Source: Komagataeibacter xylinus
GTDB lineage: Bacteria; Pseudomonadota; Alphaproteobacteria; Acetobacterales; Acetobacteraceae
Length of the DNA: 64,000 nt
NCBI RefSeq assembly: GCF_004302915.1
Contig: NZ_QQBI01000005.1
Span: 1-64,000 of the forward strand
Direction of reading: 5' to 3'
The notes under the pieces are model-generated. The model saw nothing but the letters and a program-made list of their open reading frames with translations. It was not told the origin of the DNA and did no database searches. Both the position numbers and the translations under genes were made by a program. Position 1 is the stretch's first letter, and the number at the start of each line of letters is the position of its first letter. Below, in pieces: positions 7,254-15,838 of the stretch.

Positions 7254-8660
7254 ATGACCGCGACCGCCTCCCCCCTTTCTCCCGTTCTGGAACAGGCGGA
7301 CCGCACGCTCGATGCGGCCCTTGAGCGGCTTTTTGCCTTCCTGCGCATTCCCAGCATTTCCACCCAGCCCGAACATGCCGATGACTGCAGGCGCGCAGCG
7401 CAATGGCTGCGTGATGAACTCGATGGCCTCGGCTTTGACGTGACCCTGCACGAGACCCCGGGCCACCCCATTCTTACAGCCCATGACCGTACGCCGCCCG
7501 CAGGCCCGCATGTGCTGTTCTATGGCCATTACGACGTGCAGCCCGTCGACCCGCTGGACCTGTGGGAGAGCGGGCCGTTCGAACCCAGGCTGGTCACGGG
7601 GGAAAATGGCACGAAGCGCATCGTCGCCCGGGGGGCTTCGGATGACAAAGGCCAGGTCATGACCTTTATCGAGGCCATCCGCGCCATCCGGGCAACGGGC
7701 GGGCAGATGCCGGTGCGCATCTCGCTGCTGATCGAGGGCGAGGAAGAATGCGGCGGCCCCAGCCTGCTGCCTTTCATGGAAACGCACCGCAAGGAACTGC
7801 GCGCCGATGTCGGCCTGATCTGCGATACCGCCATGCTGCCCGGCGTGCCCGCCATCACCACCACGCTGCGCGGCATGCTGGGCGAGGAGGTGCATCTGCG
7901 CTGCGCCACGCGCGACCTGCATTCCGGCATATACGGCAATGCCGCGCGCAACCCCGCCGAGGTGCTGTGCCAGGTGCTGTCCTCCATCCGTGATGAGGCC
8001 ACGGGCCGGGTCACGCTGCCCGGCTTCTATGCGGGCGTGCAGGATCCCACGCCCGAACTGCGTGCGCGCTGGCGCGAGATTGCGCCCGATGACGCGACCG
8101 TTCTGGGTGAAGTCGGGCTTTCATGCCCGGCGGGTGAAAAAGGCTACACCGCCATCGAGCAGACATGGTGCCGCCCGAGCTTCGAGATCAATGGCATTGC
8201 CAGCGGTTATGCCGGCGCGGGCTTCAAGACCGTGCTGCCCGGCGAGGCCGTAGCCAAGGTCTCGTTCCGGCTCGTCGCCGGGCAGGACCCGGTGCATATC
8301 CGCCAGGCCTTCTGCAGCCATGTGCGCAACATGGTGCCTGATGACTGCACGGTTACGTTTACGCCCTGCGGCGGATCGGTGGCCAGCGCCCTGCCTGAGG
8401 ATGCCTTTGGCCTCAAAGCCGCCCTCGACGCACTGGGCGCGGAATGGAACACGCCTGCGGTGACCATCGGCTGTGGCGGCTCGATCCCGGTGGCCGCCGA
8501 CATGCAGCGCGTGCTGGGCATGCCTGCCCTGCTGGTGGGTTTTGCCCTTGACGATGACCGCGCCCATTCGCCCAACGAGAAATATGACCTGACCTCCTTC
8601 CACAAGGGCATGCGCTCATGGATCCGCATCCTGCACGCCCTGGCCACGACCGATGCCTGA
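7254..8660 (+). CDS. M20-family metallopeptidase (dipeptidase-like)
   Basis: A 468-residue zinc exopeptidase of the M20 clan, of the type acting on dipeptides or N-acyl amino acids. [10 protein letters not shown] (metal His and catalytic Asp near residue 90), GASDDKGQ (bridging Asp near 128), [10 protein letters not shown] (catalytic Glu and metal Glu near 160) and the late metal-His segment AHSPNEKYD are all present. The inserted dimerisation domain contains [15 protein letters not shown]. There is no signal peptide, so it is cytoplasmic. The ATG at 7254 has ACGGAGATTTC upstream. It overlaps the start of pdxA by 8 bases, suggesting co-transcription. The substrate is unknown. Confidence 0.88.
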   Translation: MTATASPLSPVLEQADRTLDAALERLFAFLRIPSISTQPEHADDCRRAAQWLRDELDGLGFDVTLHETPGHPILTAHDRTPPAGPHVLFYGHYDVQPVDPLDLWESGPFEPRLVTGENGTKRIVARGASDDKGQVMTFIEAIRAIRATGGQMPVRISLLIEGEEECGGPSLLPFMETHRKELRADVGLICDTAMLPGVPAITTTLRGMLGEEVHLRCATRDLHSGIYGNAARNPAEVLCQVLSSIRDEATGRVTLPGFYAGVQDPTPELRARWREIAPDDATVLGEVGLSCPAGEKGYTAIEQTWCRPSFEINGIASGYAGAGFKTVLPGEAVAKVSFRLVAGQDPVHIRQAFCSHVRNMVPDDCTVTFTPCGGSVASALPEDAFGLKAALDALGAEWNTPAVTIGCGGSIPVAADMQRVLGMPALLVGFALDDDRAHSPNEKYDLTSFHKGMRSWIRILHALATTDA

Positions 8661-9642
8661 GGCCACGCCCCCCCTCGCCCTGACCATGGGCGACCCCGCC
8701 GGGATCGGGCCGGAAATTACCGCAGGCGCCTGGCGGGCCATGCGGGCTGGCCCCACGGCCTTTGCCGTGATTGGCGATGCAGGACTGATTGGCCGCCATG
8801 GCGTGAAAGTGCGCGAGATTGGCAGCATTGGCGAGGCCGCGGGCGTGTTTGCCGATGCCGTGCCGGTGCTGCCGGTCACGCTGGCGGCCCCCGTCGTGGC
8901 CGGACAGCCAGACAGCCGCAATGCGGGTGCCATCACCACCTCCATCGCGCGCGCGGTGGAACTGGCCCGCCACGGGCATGCAGCAGGCGTGGTCACCAAC
9001 CCCATCAGCAAGATCGTGCTCAAGAAGGCGGGCTTCGCCTATCCCGGTCATACGGAATACCTGGCCACCCTGTGCAACGTGCCGGGGCGCGAGGTGATGA
9101 TGCTCGCCTGCCCGGAACTGCGCGTGGTGCCCGTTACCATCCATGTCAGCCTGCGCCGCGCGCTTGATGAACTCACCACCGAAGGCATCATCGCCGCCAC
9201 CCGCACCACCCATGCGGCCCTGATGCGTGATTTTGGCATCGCCCACCCACGCATCGCCATCGCCGGGCTGAACCCGCATGCGGGCGAAGGCGGCACCATG
9301 GGCACGGAAGAACAGACCATCATCATCCCCGCCATCGAGGCGTTGCGCGCGCACGGCATGGATGTAAGCGGCCCGTGGCCACCGGATACGATGTTCACGC
9401 CCCCCGCCCGCGCGCGCTATGACGTGGCGATGTGCATGTATCACGATCAGGCGCTGATCCCGCTCAAGACCATCGACATGACGCAGGGGGTCAACACCAC
9501 GCTGGGACTGCCCATCATCCGCACATCGCCCGATCACGGCACCGCTTTCGATATTGCAGGCCACGGCACGGCAGACCCCTCGAGCCTTGTCGCGGCATTA
9601 CGCATGGCCATGCAGATGGCCGAACACAGGAACAGGTCATGA
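8653..9642 (+). CDS. pdxA: 4-hydroxythreonine-4-phosphate dehydrogenase
   Basis: PdxA oxidises 4-phosphohydroxy-L-threonine, supplying the aminoacetone phosphate used by PdxJ in the DXP-dependent pathway to pyridoxal phosphate. The family start [15 protein letters not shown] is intact, as are TNPISK, the YPGHTEYLA segment, [10 protein letters not shown] and the metal-binding [11 protein letters not shown] / [14 protein letters not shown] region. The length of 329 residues is normal. The start overlaps the upstream peptidase, and its TGA overlaps the ATG of pdxJ, giving a tight pdxA-pdxJ unit. Confidence 0.95.
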   Translation: MPEATPPLALTMGDPAGIGPEITAGAWRAMRAGPTAFAVIGDAGLIGRHGVKVREIGSIGEAAGVFADAVPVLPVTLAAPVVAGQPDSRNAGAITTSIARAVELARHGHAAGVVTNPISKIVLKKAGFAYPGHTEYLATLCNVPGREVMMLACPELRVVPVTIHVSLRRALDELTTEGIIAATRTTHAALMRDFGIAHPRIAIAGLNPHAGEGGTMGTEEQTIIIPAIEALRAHGMDVSGPWPPDTMFTPPARARYDVAMCMYHDQALIPLKTIDMTQGVNTTLGLPIIRTSPDHGTAFDIAGHGTADPSSLVAALRMAMQMAEHRNRS

Positions 9643-10385
9643 GCGCATCTTCTCCCGCCGCCATCAGGCTGGGCGTGAACATCGATCACGTCGCCACCGT
9701 GCGCAACGCGCGCGGCGGCACGCATCCCGACCCGGTCAGGGCCGCACTGCTGGCCCAGAAATCGGGCGCTGATGGCATTACCGCGCACCTGCGCGAGGAC
9801 CGCCGCCACATCCGCGATGCCGACCTCGAGCGCCTGCGCGCGGAGCTGGCCATTCCGCTGAACATGGAAATGGCGGCGACCGAGGAGATGACCACCATCG
9901 CCGCCCGCCTGCGCCCCCATGCGTGCTGCCTGGTGCCCGAACGGCGGCAGGAAGTCACGACCGAGGGCGGGCTGGACGTGCTGGGGCAGGCCCGAACGCT
10001 GGCCCCGCGTATTGCGCGGCTGAACGGGGCGGGCATCCGTGTCTCGCTGTTCATTGATCCCGATGCCGCACAGATCGAGGCTGCGGCAGAACTGGGGGCC
10101 GCCGTGGTGGAACTGCATACCGGCGCCTATGCCGATGCGCCTGATGCCGCCGCACGCGCAACGGAACTGGGCCGCCTGGCCACGGGCGCGGCCCATGCCG
10201 CCCATTGCGGGCTGGAAGTACATGCGGGCCATGGCCTGACTTACGATAACGTGCCCCCCATCGCGGCCCTGCCGCAGGTCATGGAACTCAATATCGGGCA
10301 TTTCCTGATCGGGCAGGCCATTTTTGACGGGCTGCCTGCGGTAATCAGGCACATGAAGGCCGTAATTGCTGCAGCGCGTGGATGA
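9639..10385 (+). CDS. pdxJ: Pyridoxine 5'-phosphate synthase
   Basis: PdxJ condenses aminoacetone phosphate with 1-deoxy-D-xylulose 5-phosphate to form pyridoxine 5'-phosphate. Motifs: [17 protein letters not shown] (substrate loop), [63 protein letters not shown] and the C-terminal GHGLTYDNV and [16 protein letters not shown]. The ATG at 9639 overlaps the pdxA stop (ATGA), so translation is probably coupled. 248 residues, complete. Confidence 0.95.
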   Translation: MSASSPAAIRLGVNIDHVATVRNARGGTHPDPVRAALLAQKSGADGITAHLREDRRHIRDADLERLRAELAIPLNMEMAATEEMTTIAARLRPHACCLVPERRQEVTTEGGLDVLGQARTLAPRIARLNGAGIRVSLFIDPDAAQIEAAAELGAAVVELHTGAYADAPDAAARATELGRLATGAAHAAHCGLEVHAGHGLTYDNVPPIAALPQVMELNIGHFLIGQAIFDGLPAVIRHMKAVIAAARG

Positions 10386-10847
10386 GAAGGACCGGCCTGG
10401 CACGGGGCGGCCAGGCGCTTCAACATGACCTCGCCCATAAGGATAAGGCCGCCTGGCCGTCGGCCCTCATGTTCGTGCCATCGGCCGAAAGAGGCCATGC
10501 CCAGCGCAGGTGCCTGTCGTTCCTGAACCAACTGTAGACACTCGCGGGTGCAATTCTTTACCCAACGGATGAAACGCTGGGCAGACCATCAACATAACCT
10601 CTGCCCAACGCGGATATGCCGCCATTTCCTGCCATTCTGATACCGCCAGCGGGTCGCAGCCATCATGCGCCACGGATCAGGCAATAATATCGTGCCCCAA
10701 ATCAGAGGCTTCCAGAATGGCCTGTCTCATCAGTGAAAGCGGCCGGGGCGGCTCAATAAGGGGGCACAGACGCTGCCACAGGGATCATGCAGCTCCTGGC
10801 CGCGTACGTGGTGGCTTTGGCATCACGGCCTGCGTAACTGCAGAGGG
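10386..10847. other. 462-base gap with possible gene debris
   Basis: No convincing gene is present. On the minus strand there are short open pieces with protein-like composition. One example is a 35-codon stretch over about 10690-10795 that reads LWQRLCPLIEPPRPLSLMRQ and ends IIA-stop. A second, over 10467-10673, includes AVSEWQEMAAYPRWAEVML. Neither has a start with a ribosome-binding site, and they are in different frames. I read the gap as decayed remnants of one or more genes, perhaps a transposase, without evidence for which. Confidence 0.35.
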
Positions 10848-10970
10848 TCACGGCAGGGCACAGGTGAGCAGGCAGGTCCCGGCCGGGCGTGCAGCGGGGT
10901 GCAGGTCATTTGATGCGGCCAGGCCCGCCACGATCGCGGCGGTTGCCAGAATGAGCGAAAGCATGTGCAT
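10848..10970 (-). CDS. Small hydrophobic protein (40 aa)
   Basis: A 40-codon minus-strand frame with a strong ribosome-binding site (GGAGGAAAGGGTC immediately before the ATG at 10970). The product starts MHMLSLILATAAIVAGLAAS, a single hydrophobic segment that could be a membrane anchor or signal peptide, and ends with a short tail holding two Cys. Length and design match the 1593-1715 frame, whose leader is also AGGAAAGGG-like. It sits divergently upstream of tadA. The function is unknown, and it may be a small exported peptide. Confidence 0.5.
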   Translation of the reverse strand: MHMLSLILATAAIVAGLAASNDLHPAARPAGTCLLTCALP

Positions 10971-11177
10971 GACCCTTTCCTCCGCGTGTGGGATAACCAT
11001 GCGCCGATCCGCCGTGTGGCCGGTCGCGCGCGACCTGTCTGCATGAGGCAGGGCGGCTGTAACGCCCGGCCCGTAAACGGTTAACCACCAGGGCCGGACG
11101 CGGTTGCGCCCATCGCGGAAAAGTTGTGCCGCCGCGCGGGACTGGCCCGTGCCGGGGGGGCCGGGTATCATGCGGGC

Positions 11178-11639
11178 ATGACACGTCCGCTCCCGGCTTA
11201 TTTCATGGATATTGCGATGGCAGAGGCACGGGCCGCAGCACTGCGTGGCGAGGTGCCGGTGGGGGCCGCCCTTGCCGGACCACAGGGGCAGGTGCTCGCG
11301 CGCGCGGGCAACCGGGTGGAGGAATGGCATGATCCCTCCGCCCATGCCGAAATGCAGGTCATGCGCGCAGCGACCCGCCTGCGTGGCGGCCAGCGCCTGG
11401 CGGACTGCACGCTTTATGTCACGCTTGAGCCATGCCCCATGTGTGCGGCGGCGGCGGTGCATTTCCGTATCGGCCGGATTGTGTTCGGCGCCTATGATCC
11501 CAAGGGCGGGGGCGTGGAGCATGGCCCGCGGGTGTTTGCGCAAGCCCGCTGCCTGCACCGGCCCGAAACGGTGGGCGGCGTGCGCGAGCGCGAGGCCGGG
11601 GCGCTGCTACGGGATTTTTTTGCCCAAAGGCGCGCCTAA
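11178..11639 (+). CDS. tadA: tRNA-specific adenosine deaminase
   Basis: TadA deaminates A34 to inosine in tRNA-Arg(ACG) for wobble decoding. The zinc-dependent cytidine-deaminase fold is visible: HAEM with the proton-shuttling Glu near residue 56, and the zinc ligands in EPCPMCAAA near residue 85. The N-terminal helix (FMDIAMAEARAAALRGEVPVGA) and FGAYDPKGGGVEHG are also typical. The ATG at 11178 gives 153 residues, normal length. An upstream extension of the frame has no support. Confidence 0.92.
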   Translation: MTRPLPAYFMDIAMAEARAAALRGEVPVGAALAGPQGQVLARAGNRVEEWHDPSAHAEMQVMRAATRLRGGQRLADCTLYVTLEPCPMCAAAAVHFRIGRIVFGAYDPKGGGVEHGPRVFAQARCLHRPETVGGVREREAGALLRDFFAQRRA

Positions 11640-11761
11640 CCTATTTGTCATGCAACGGTATAACACGGGTCGGCTCTCTTGCGGCACAATGCAGGGAATG
11701 GGACTGTCATGCCCAGGCGGCCAGTCCCGCCCCGTTGTTTCGAGATTTCAGCAGGACCTCC

Positions 11762-13336
11762 ATGCTCAGGGATGCCATGTCAGACGTAGTACGGTCGAAC
11801 ACCCTTTCCTCCCGCCGGTTTCGCACGCGGTTGCTGGCCTCTCTGGTGGCCAGCGCGGTTACCGGGGCGGGACTGGCCTGCGCACCTGTGGCGCGGGCCG
11901 ATGAAACCGGGGTCATCCACCCCGATACCCAGATCCAGCAGCTGCCCAACTTCGTCAATCTGGTCAAGCAGGTCAAACCGGCGGTGGTCTCGATCACGGC
12001 CCGCATCAAGGATGCTGACACGGGCGAGGAAATGGGCGGCGGTGGCGGCATGCCGGGCGGCTTTCCGTTCCCGTTCCCTTTCCAGATGATGCCGCAGCAG
12101 GCGCACCGCACGGTTGAGGCGCGTGGCTCGGGCTTCGTCATCTCGCCCGATGGCTACGTCGTGACCAACAACCATGTGGTCAAGGGCGCCACCAAGGTCA
12201 CGGTCACGCTTGATGATGGCACGGCGCTGCCCGCCAAGATCGTGGGCCGCGATTCAAAGACCGATATCGCCCTGCTCAAGGTCTCGCCCTCGGGCAAGCT
12301 GCGCTTTATCGAACTTGGTGATTCCGACAAGGTCGAGCCGGGCGAATGGGTGGTGGCCGTGGGCAACCCGTACGGCCTTGGCGGCACGGTGACGGCGGGC
12401 ATCGTCTCCGCGCGCGGGCGTGATATTGGCGATGGGCCGTATGATTCCTTCATCCAGGTGGATGCACCCATCAACCGTGGCAACTCTGGCGGCCCGCTGT
12501 TCACGCAGGATGGCAAGGTGGTGGGGGTGAATACCGCCATCCTCTCGCCCTCGGGCGGGTCGATCGGCATTGGCTTCGCCATTCCGTCAGATACCGTAAA
12601 GAACATTGTCGAGCAGCTTGAAAAGACCGGCCATGTCACGCGCGGCTACCTGGGGGTGACTGCGCAGGAAATCACGCCGTCGATGGCCAGCGCGCTGGGC
12701 ATGAAGCCCTCGGCCACGGGGGCGCCGGCCACCGGGGCGCTGGTAGCCAGTGTGAGCGTGGGCAGCCCGGCCGAGAAAGCGGGCCTCAAGGCCGGTGACG
12801 TGGTGACCCAGCTCAATGGCCAGAACATCGATACGCCCCACACGCTGGCGGTCAATGTGGCCTCCATTACGCCGGGCACCAAGGCGTCGATTGCCTACCT
12901 GCGCAACAACAAGCCGCAGACGGCAACCGTGCTGATTTCAAGCCTGGGCAAGGGCAGCACGGCCGATGGCACGGTGGGCGACAGCACGCATGATACTGAC
13001 AAAGGCCCGAAACTCGGCGTAACCCTTGCACCCCTGACGCCTGACCTGCGCCAGCAGCTCGGACTGGAGGAAAGCGTGCGCGGCGTGGTGGTGAGCGACG
13101 TGCAACCCGGCTCGCCCGCCGAGCAGGCCGGTATCCATGCCGGTGACGTCATTCAGGCGGTGGGCGAAGTGCCGGTTGAAAACCCGCGCGCCACCGTCTC
13201 GGCCATAAGGCAGGCCTTCCAGGCCAATCACTCGGTGCTGCTGCGGGTGGTGCGCAACGGGCAGAGCGTGTTCGTGGCGGTCAGCCCCAATGCCGATGAT
13301 AACGATGCGGCGACGGATGATGACGACGATCAGTAA
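11762..13336 (+). CDS. DegP/MucD-type periplasmic serine protease (Do family)
   Basis: An HtrA-family protease-chaperone for envelope quality control. The signal segment (RTRLLASLVASAVTGAGLACA) is followed by the trypsin-like domain with His in TNNHVVKGA (about 137), Asp in SKTDIALLKV (about 167) and Ser in NRGNSGGPLF (about 242). Two PDZ domains follow (near 295-385 and 420-510). A Gly/Pro/Phe-rich Q-linker (GGGGMPGGFPFPFPF) sits before the protease core, and the C-terminus is a run of Asp. The start is ATG 11762 or 11777. A canonical terminator follows the gene. Confidence 0.9.
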   Translation: MLRDAMSDVVRSNTLSSRRFRTRLLASLVASAVTGAGLACAPVARADETGVIHPDTQIQQLPNFVNLVKQVKPAVVSITARIKDADTGEEMGGGGGMPGGFPFPFPFQMMPQQAHRTVEARGSGFVISPDGYVVTNNHVVKGATKVTVTLDDGTALPAKIVGRDSKTDIALLKVSPSGKLRFIELGDSDKVEPGEWVVAVGNPYGLGGTVTAGIVSARGRDIGDGPYDSFIQVDAPINRGNSGGPLFTQDGKVVGVNTAILSPSGGSIGIGFAIPSDTVKNIVEQLEKTGHVTRGYLGVTAQEITPSMASALGMKPSATGAPATGALVASVSVGSPAEKAGLKAGDVVTQLNGQNIDTPHTLAVNVASITPGTKASIAYLRNNKPQTATVLISSLGKGSTADGTVGDSTHDTDKGPKLGVTLAPLTPDLRQQLGLEESVRGVVVSDVQPGSPAEQAGIHAGDVIQAVGEVPVENPRATVSAIRQAFQANHSVLLRVVRNGQSVFVAVSPNADDNDAATDDDDDQ

Positions 13337-13366
13337 GATCGGGTGAACTGAACGGATTGGCATGAG

Positions 13367-13397
13367 GGCCGGGGCAGTTCTGTCCCGGCCTTTTTTG
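13367..13397 (+). terminator. Rho-independent terminator of the DegP-type gene
   Basis: A 10-base-pair GC stem (GGCCGGGGCA / TGTCCCGGCC, one G-U pair), four-base loop and six T residues lie 30 bases after the stop codon. It also marks the left limit of the AT-richer island. Confidence 0.85.
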
Positions 13398-13684
13398 TGT
13401 GGGGGCGGGGATGGAGCTGTGACTGTTTTTTGGGGGGGGAACGGAAGGTCTGCTATTAGGCACAAAATTTCAATAGTGAACGTTTTTATGATAAAGGTGT
13501 CCAGATTTTGACCTGAAGTCACCAGTTTTACATGATGAGGAAATGAGTTCCCGGCGTTGGCTAATCGCTCGTGGAAAAAGCCTCTACATCGTCTTGCAAA
13601 AGCTTATGACGCTTTCCATCTATATCTAGTTGCAACTTATATAGTGATATCGCAGTAATTTTTTCTCGGAGAGAAGAATATCTA
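13398..13684 (+). other. AT-rich leader of the 13.7 kb island
   Basis: This stretch is clearly richer in A+T than the surrounding chromosome and has no plausible gene. It ends with a good ribosome-binding site (CGGAGAGAAGA) nine bases before the ATG at 13685. TTGCAA and TATAT-like elements near 13590-13650 may hold the promoter for the two-gene cassette, but I cannot fix it. No attachment site or terminal repeat of an island is evident. Confidence 0.4.
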
Positions 13685-14770
13685 ATGGCTGATTTCTTTG
13701 AAATAGATTTATTAGGTGTCGAAACAAAAAAGAGTGGCGATGCAATAGCAATTCGCTATGAATTGGCAGGACAGACGACCATCCACGTTGTTGATGGGGG
13801 GTATACTACCAGTGGGGAGTGTCTTCGAGACCTCATCAACAAGTATTACGATAATCCGACATTCATCAATCGTGTGATCGCGACGCACAACGATGGGGAT
13901 CACGCACGTGGTCTAATCGCAATTCTCGAACATTTTGAGGTCGGTGAACTATGGATGCTCCGCCCGTGGGAGTATGCGGAAGAACTCATTGAGCATTTTA
14001 GTAATTATGAGAGTGTACCACACCTACGAGGCGCCCTGCGGCGTGCGTACGCTAACCTTGCAGCTCTTGAAGATATAGCGATTGACAAGGGCATTCCAAT
14101 CCATGAACCGTTCCAAGGGGCGCAGATCGGTGCATTCCACGTCATGGCCCCCTCGCGCGAGCGGTACCTCGACCTCATTTTAACGTCGAACAAAACGCCG
14201 GAAAGCTTGGGTATCGAATCCAGAGTCGACAGTATTTTGGGTACCATCATGGAGAAGGCGAAGACAGCAGTCGCGTTGCTCCGAGCATCATGGGGAGCGG
14301 AAGCCTTTCCGCCAGGAGATACGAGCAACGAAAATGAAATGAGTGTAGTCCAGTACGCTGTGCTGAATGGCAAGAAAATCCTGTTAACTGCTGATACGGG
14401 ACGAAAAGGTCTACAGGAGGTCATCGACTATGCACCATATGTCGGTTTGACCCTTCCGGGGATCGACAGATTCCAAGTTCCACACCATGGTGGGCGACAC
14501 AATGTTAATACGGATCTGCTAAACGCTATTGTAGGCCCGATTCTCCAGGAGCCGCAGGAGACCGGGCATTTTCAGGCCTATATCAGCTCAGCGAAGGCAG
14601 ATGAAGACCATCCCCGTAAGGTCGTACAACGCGCGCTTATCCATCGTGGTGCAAATCTTCACATGACCGAGGGCCAAAACATCCGTACGTCGGGTGGTGC
14701 CGCTCCGTCACGGCCAGATTACACGCCATTGGTGCCGACCGCATATCCCGATTCCTATGAGGAGGCTTGA
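13685..14770 (+). CDS. ComEC-type metallo-beta-lactamase fold hydrolase
   Basis: A 361-residue soluble protein with the metallo-beta-lactamase fold of the ComEC/Rec2 branch. The N-terminal strand pair ends in VVDGG (Asp37). The metal motif is THNDGDH (H68, D70, D72, H73), the H-x-D-x-D-H form seen in ComEC. ENEMSVVQY precedes the LLTADTG strand with the bridging Asp237. VPHHGG (His267) is the late metal ligand. Phosphodiester or nucleotide hydrolysis is the usual chemistry of this branch, but no substrate can be named. Codon use and base composition differ from neighbours, suggesting transfer. The stop codon overlaps the ribosome-binding region of the membrane gene that follows, so the two are coupled. 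Confidence 0.8.
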   Translation: MADFFEIDLLGVETKKSGDAIAIRYELAGQTTIHVVDGGYTTSGECLRDLINKYYDNPTFINRVIATHNDGDHARGLIAILEHFEVGELWMLRPWEYAEELIEHFSNYESVPHLRGALRRAYANLAALEDIAIDKGIPIHEPFQGAQIGAFHVMAPSRERYLDLILTSNKTPESLGIESRVDSILGTIMEKAKTAVALLRASWGAEAFPPGDTSNENEMSVVQYAVLNGKKILLTADTGRKGLQEVIDYAPYVGLTLPGIDRFQVPHHGGRHNVNTDLLNAIVGPILQEPQETGHFQAYISSAKADEDHPRKVVQRALIHRGANLHMTEGQNIRTSGGAAPSRPDYTPLVPTAYPDSYEEA

Positions 14771-14772
14771 CG

Positions 14773-15600
14773 GTGGCAATACCGATCCCGAACGGTATTG
14801 CACAGCTGTTCGATAGCTATGGTCGGCAGGCCAGACTGTTTCCTGCTCTTCTAATGATTTTTCCTCCCCTTCTTACCATACTGGCATGGTTCCCGTGGCT
14901 TCTGCTTTCCAGTGGCGGTGCGACACTTCTTACATTAGCGACATCATGCGGCCTTCTATACGCTCTTGGCTCGTATGCTCGCACCAAGGGTAAGCGGATT
15001 GAGCCAAAACTACTGAAGAGGTGGGGCGGATGGCCGACAACACTACTTTTGCGCCATGACAGCGAACTCGATCAGCATACCCGGCTGCGTTATCACACAT
15101 ATCTGGCGGGCGTAGTGCCCGAAAGTCTATCCTTCCCCACGGTTCAGGAAGAGCAAGCGAATCCCGCAGGCGCCAATGCGGTGTATGATTCAGCAGTACG
15201 GTGGTTGAAAGAAAGAACTCGAGGTAAAGAGTTTGCGATGGTGGAGCGCGAGAATGCGCAATACGGATTTCGTCGTAATTTGCTGGGCCTCAAGCCTTTC
15301 GCACTCACCCTTTGCCTCCTGACGTTGGTCATCACGATGCTCACAATTTTTAACAAAGCTCCTAATCTCGTGGATTCTATAAGAAATTGGGACTTTGTGG
15401 CGTTAGCAAAAGTAGCATCTGATCTTGGCCCCGCTATCCTAGCGACATTTGCGGTCAATCTGTTTGCCATGCTTGCGTGGGTTTTTGTCGTGACCAAGCG
15501 CTGGGTTCGGGAAGCCGGATTCCAGTATGCCTACGCTCTACTCGCCGTGTGCGATATGACAACCAACGCGACGAATAAGAAAAGGAAAAAGGCTGTTTAG
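14773..15600 (+). CDS. Four-segment membrane protein partner of the MBL hydrolase
   Basis: A 275-residue protein of unknown family. Two hydrophobic segments near the N-terminus (about residues 22-67), a cytoplasmic-looking middle, and two more segments near 177-195 and 215-240 are visible, with a basic end (KKRKKAV). The middle holds a conserved-looking patch (KRWGGWPTTLLLRHDSELD, then RLRYHTYL). I chose the GTG at 14773, seven bases after AGGAGG. A TTG at 14767 is possible but too close to that site. Spacing to the MBL gene implies a stable pair: a soluble hydrolase with a membrane partner. A defence or stress role is a guess from this architecture. Confidence 0.65.
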   Translation: MAIPIPNGIAQLFDSYGRQARLFPALLMIFPPLLTILAWFPWLLLSSGGATLLTLATSCGLLYALGSYARTKGKRIEPKLLKRWGGWPTTLLLRHDSELDQHTRLRYHTYLAGVVPESLSFPTVQEEQANPAGANAVYDSAVRWLKERTRGKEFAMVERENAQYGFRRNLLGLKPFALTLCLLTLVITMLTIFNKAPNLVDSIRNWDFVALAKVASDLGPAILATFAVNLFAMLAWVFVVTKRWVREAGFQYAYALLAVCDMTTNATNKKRKKAV

Positions 15601-15689
15601 TGGACAAGGATCAGATCTATCTGCCAGCAGACATGCTGCCGCGTCCCTTCCGATGCGAGGTCAATATGCGCAATGCGGGTTTTCTATAG
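15600..15689 (+). pseudogene. Stub of a third coupled gene
   Basis: A GTG codon overlaps the stop of the membrane gene (TAGTG), 10-20 bases after the purine-rich AAGGAAAAAGG. The frame runs 29 codons (MDKDQIYLPADMLPRPFRCE then VNMRNAGFL) to TAG at 15687-15689. Start position, overlap and ribosome-binding site are those of a translationally coupled third gene. The early stop and loss of coding character afterwards suggest truncation or a frameshift. The product is too short to identify. Confidence 0.45.
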
Positions 15690-15838
15690 CACGCCTATAT
15701 GCGGAATGGATCGTTACACAGCCTAACCCCGCACGGGAACTTTGTACCAATCATGTCCGCTTTACGGAAAACAATTTAGCGGCTCGTATGACCAAAATGA
15801 GGCGACTACCGCCCACCCGGTTTCATAACCGGGCACCA

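Noticed and set aside
8413-9564. 383-codon minus-strand frame over pdxA
   Set aside because: It is an antisense shadow of a gene with complete family motifs.
13685-15600. The MBL cassette as a Lamassu or CBASS system
   Set aside because: No SMC-like protein, cyclase or accessory ATPase is present in or beside the pair.
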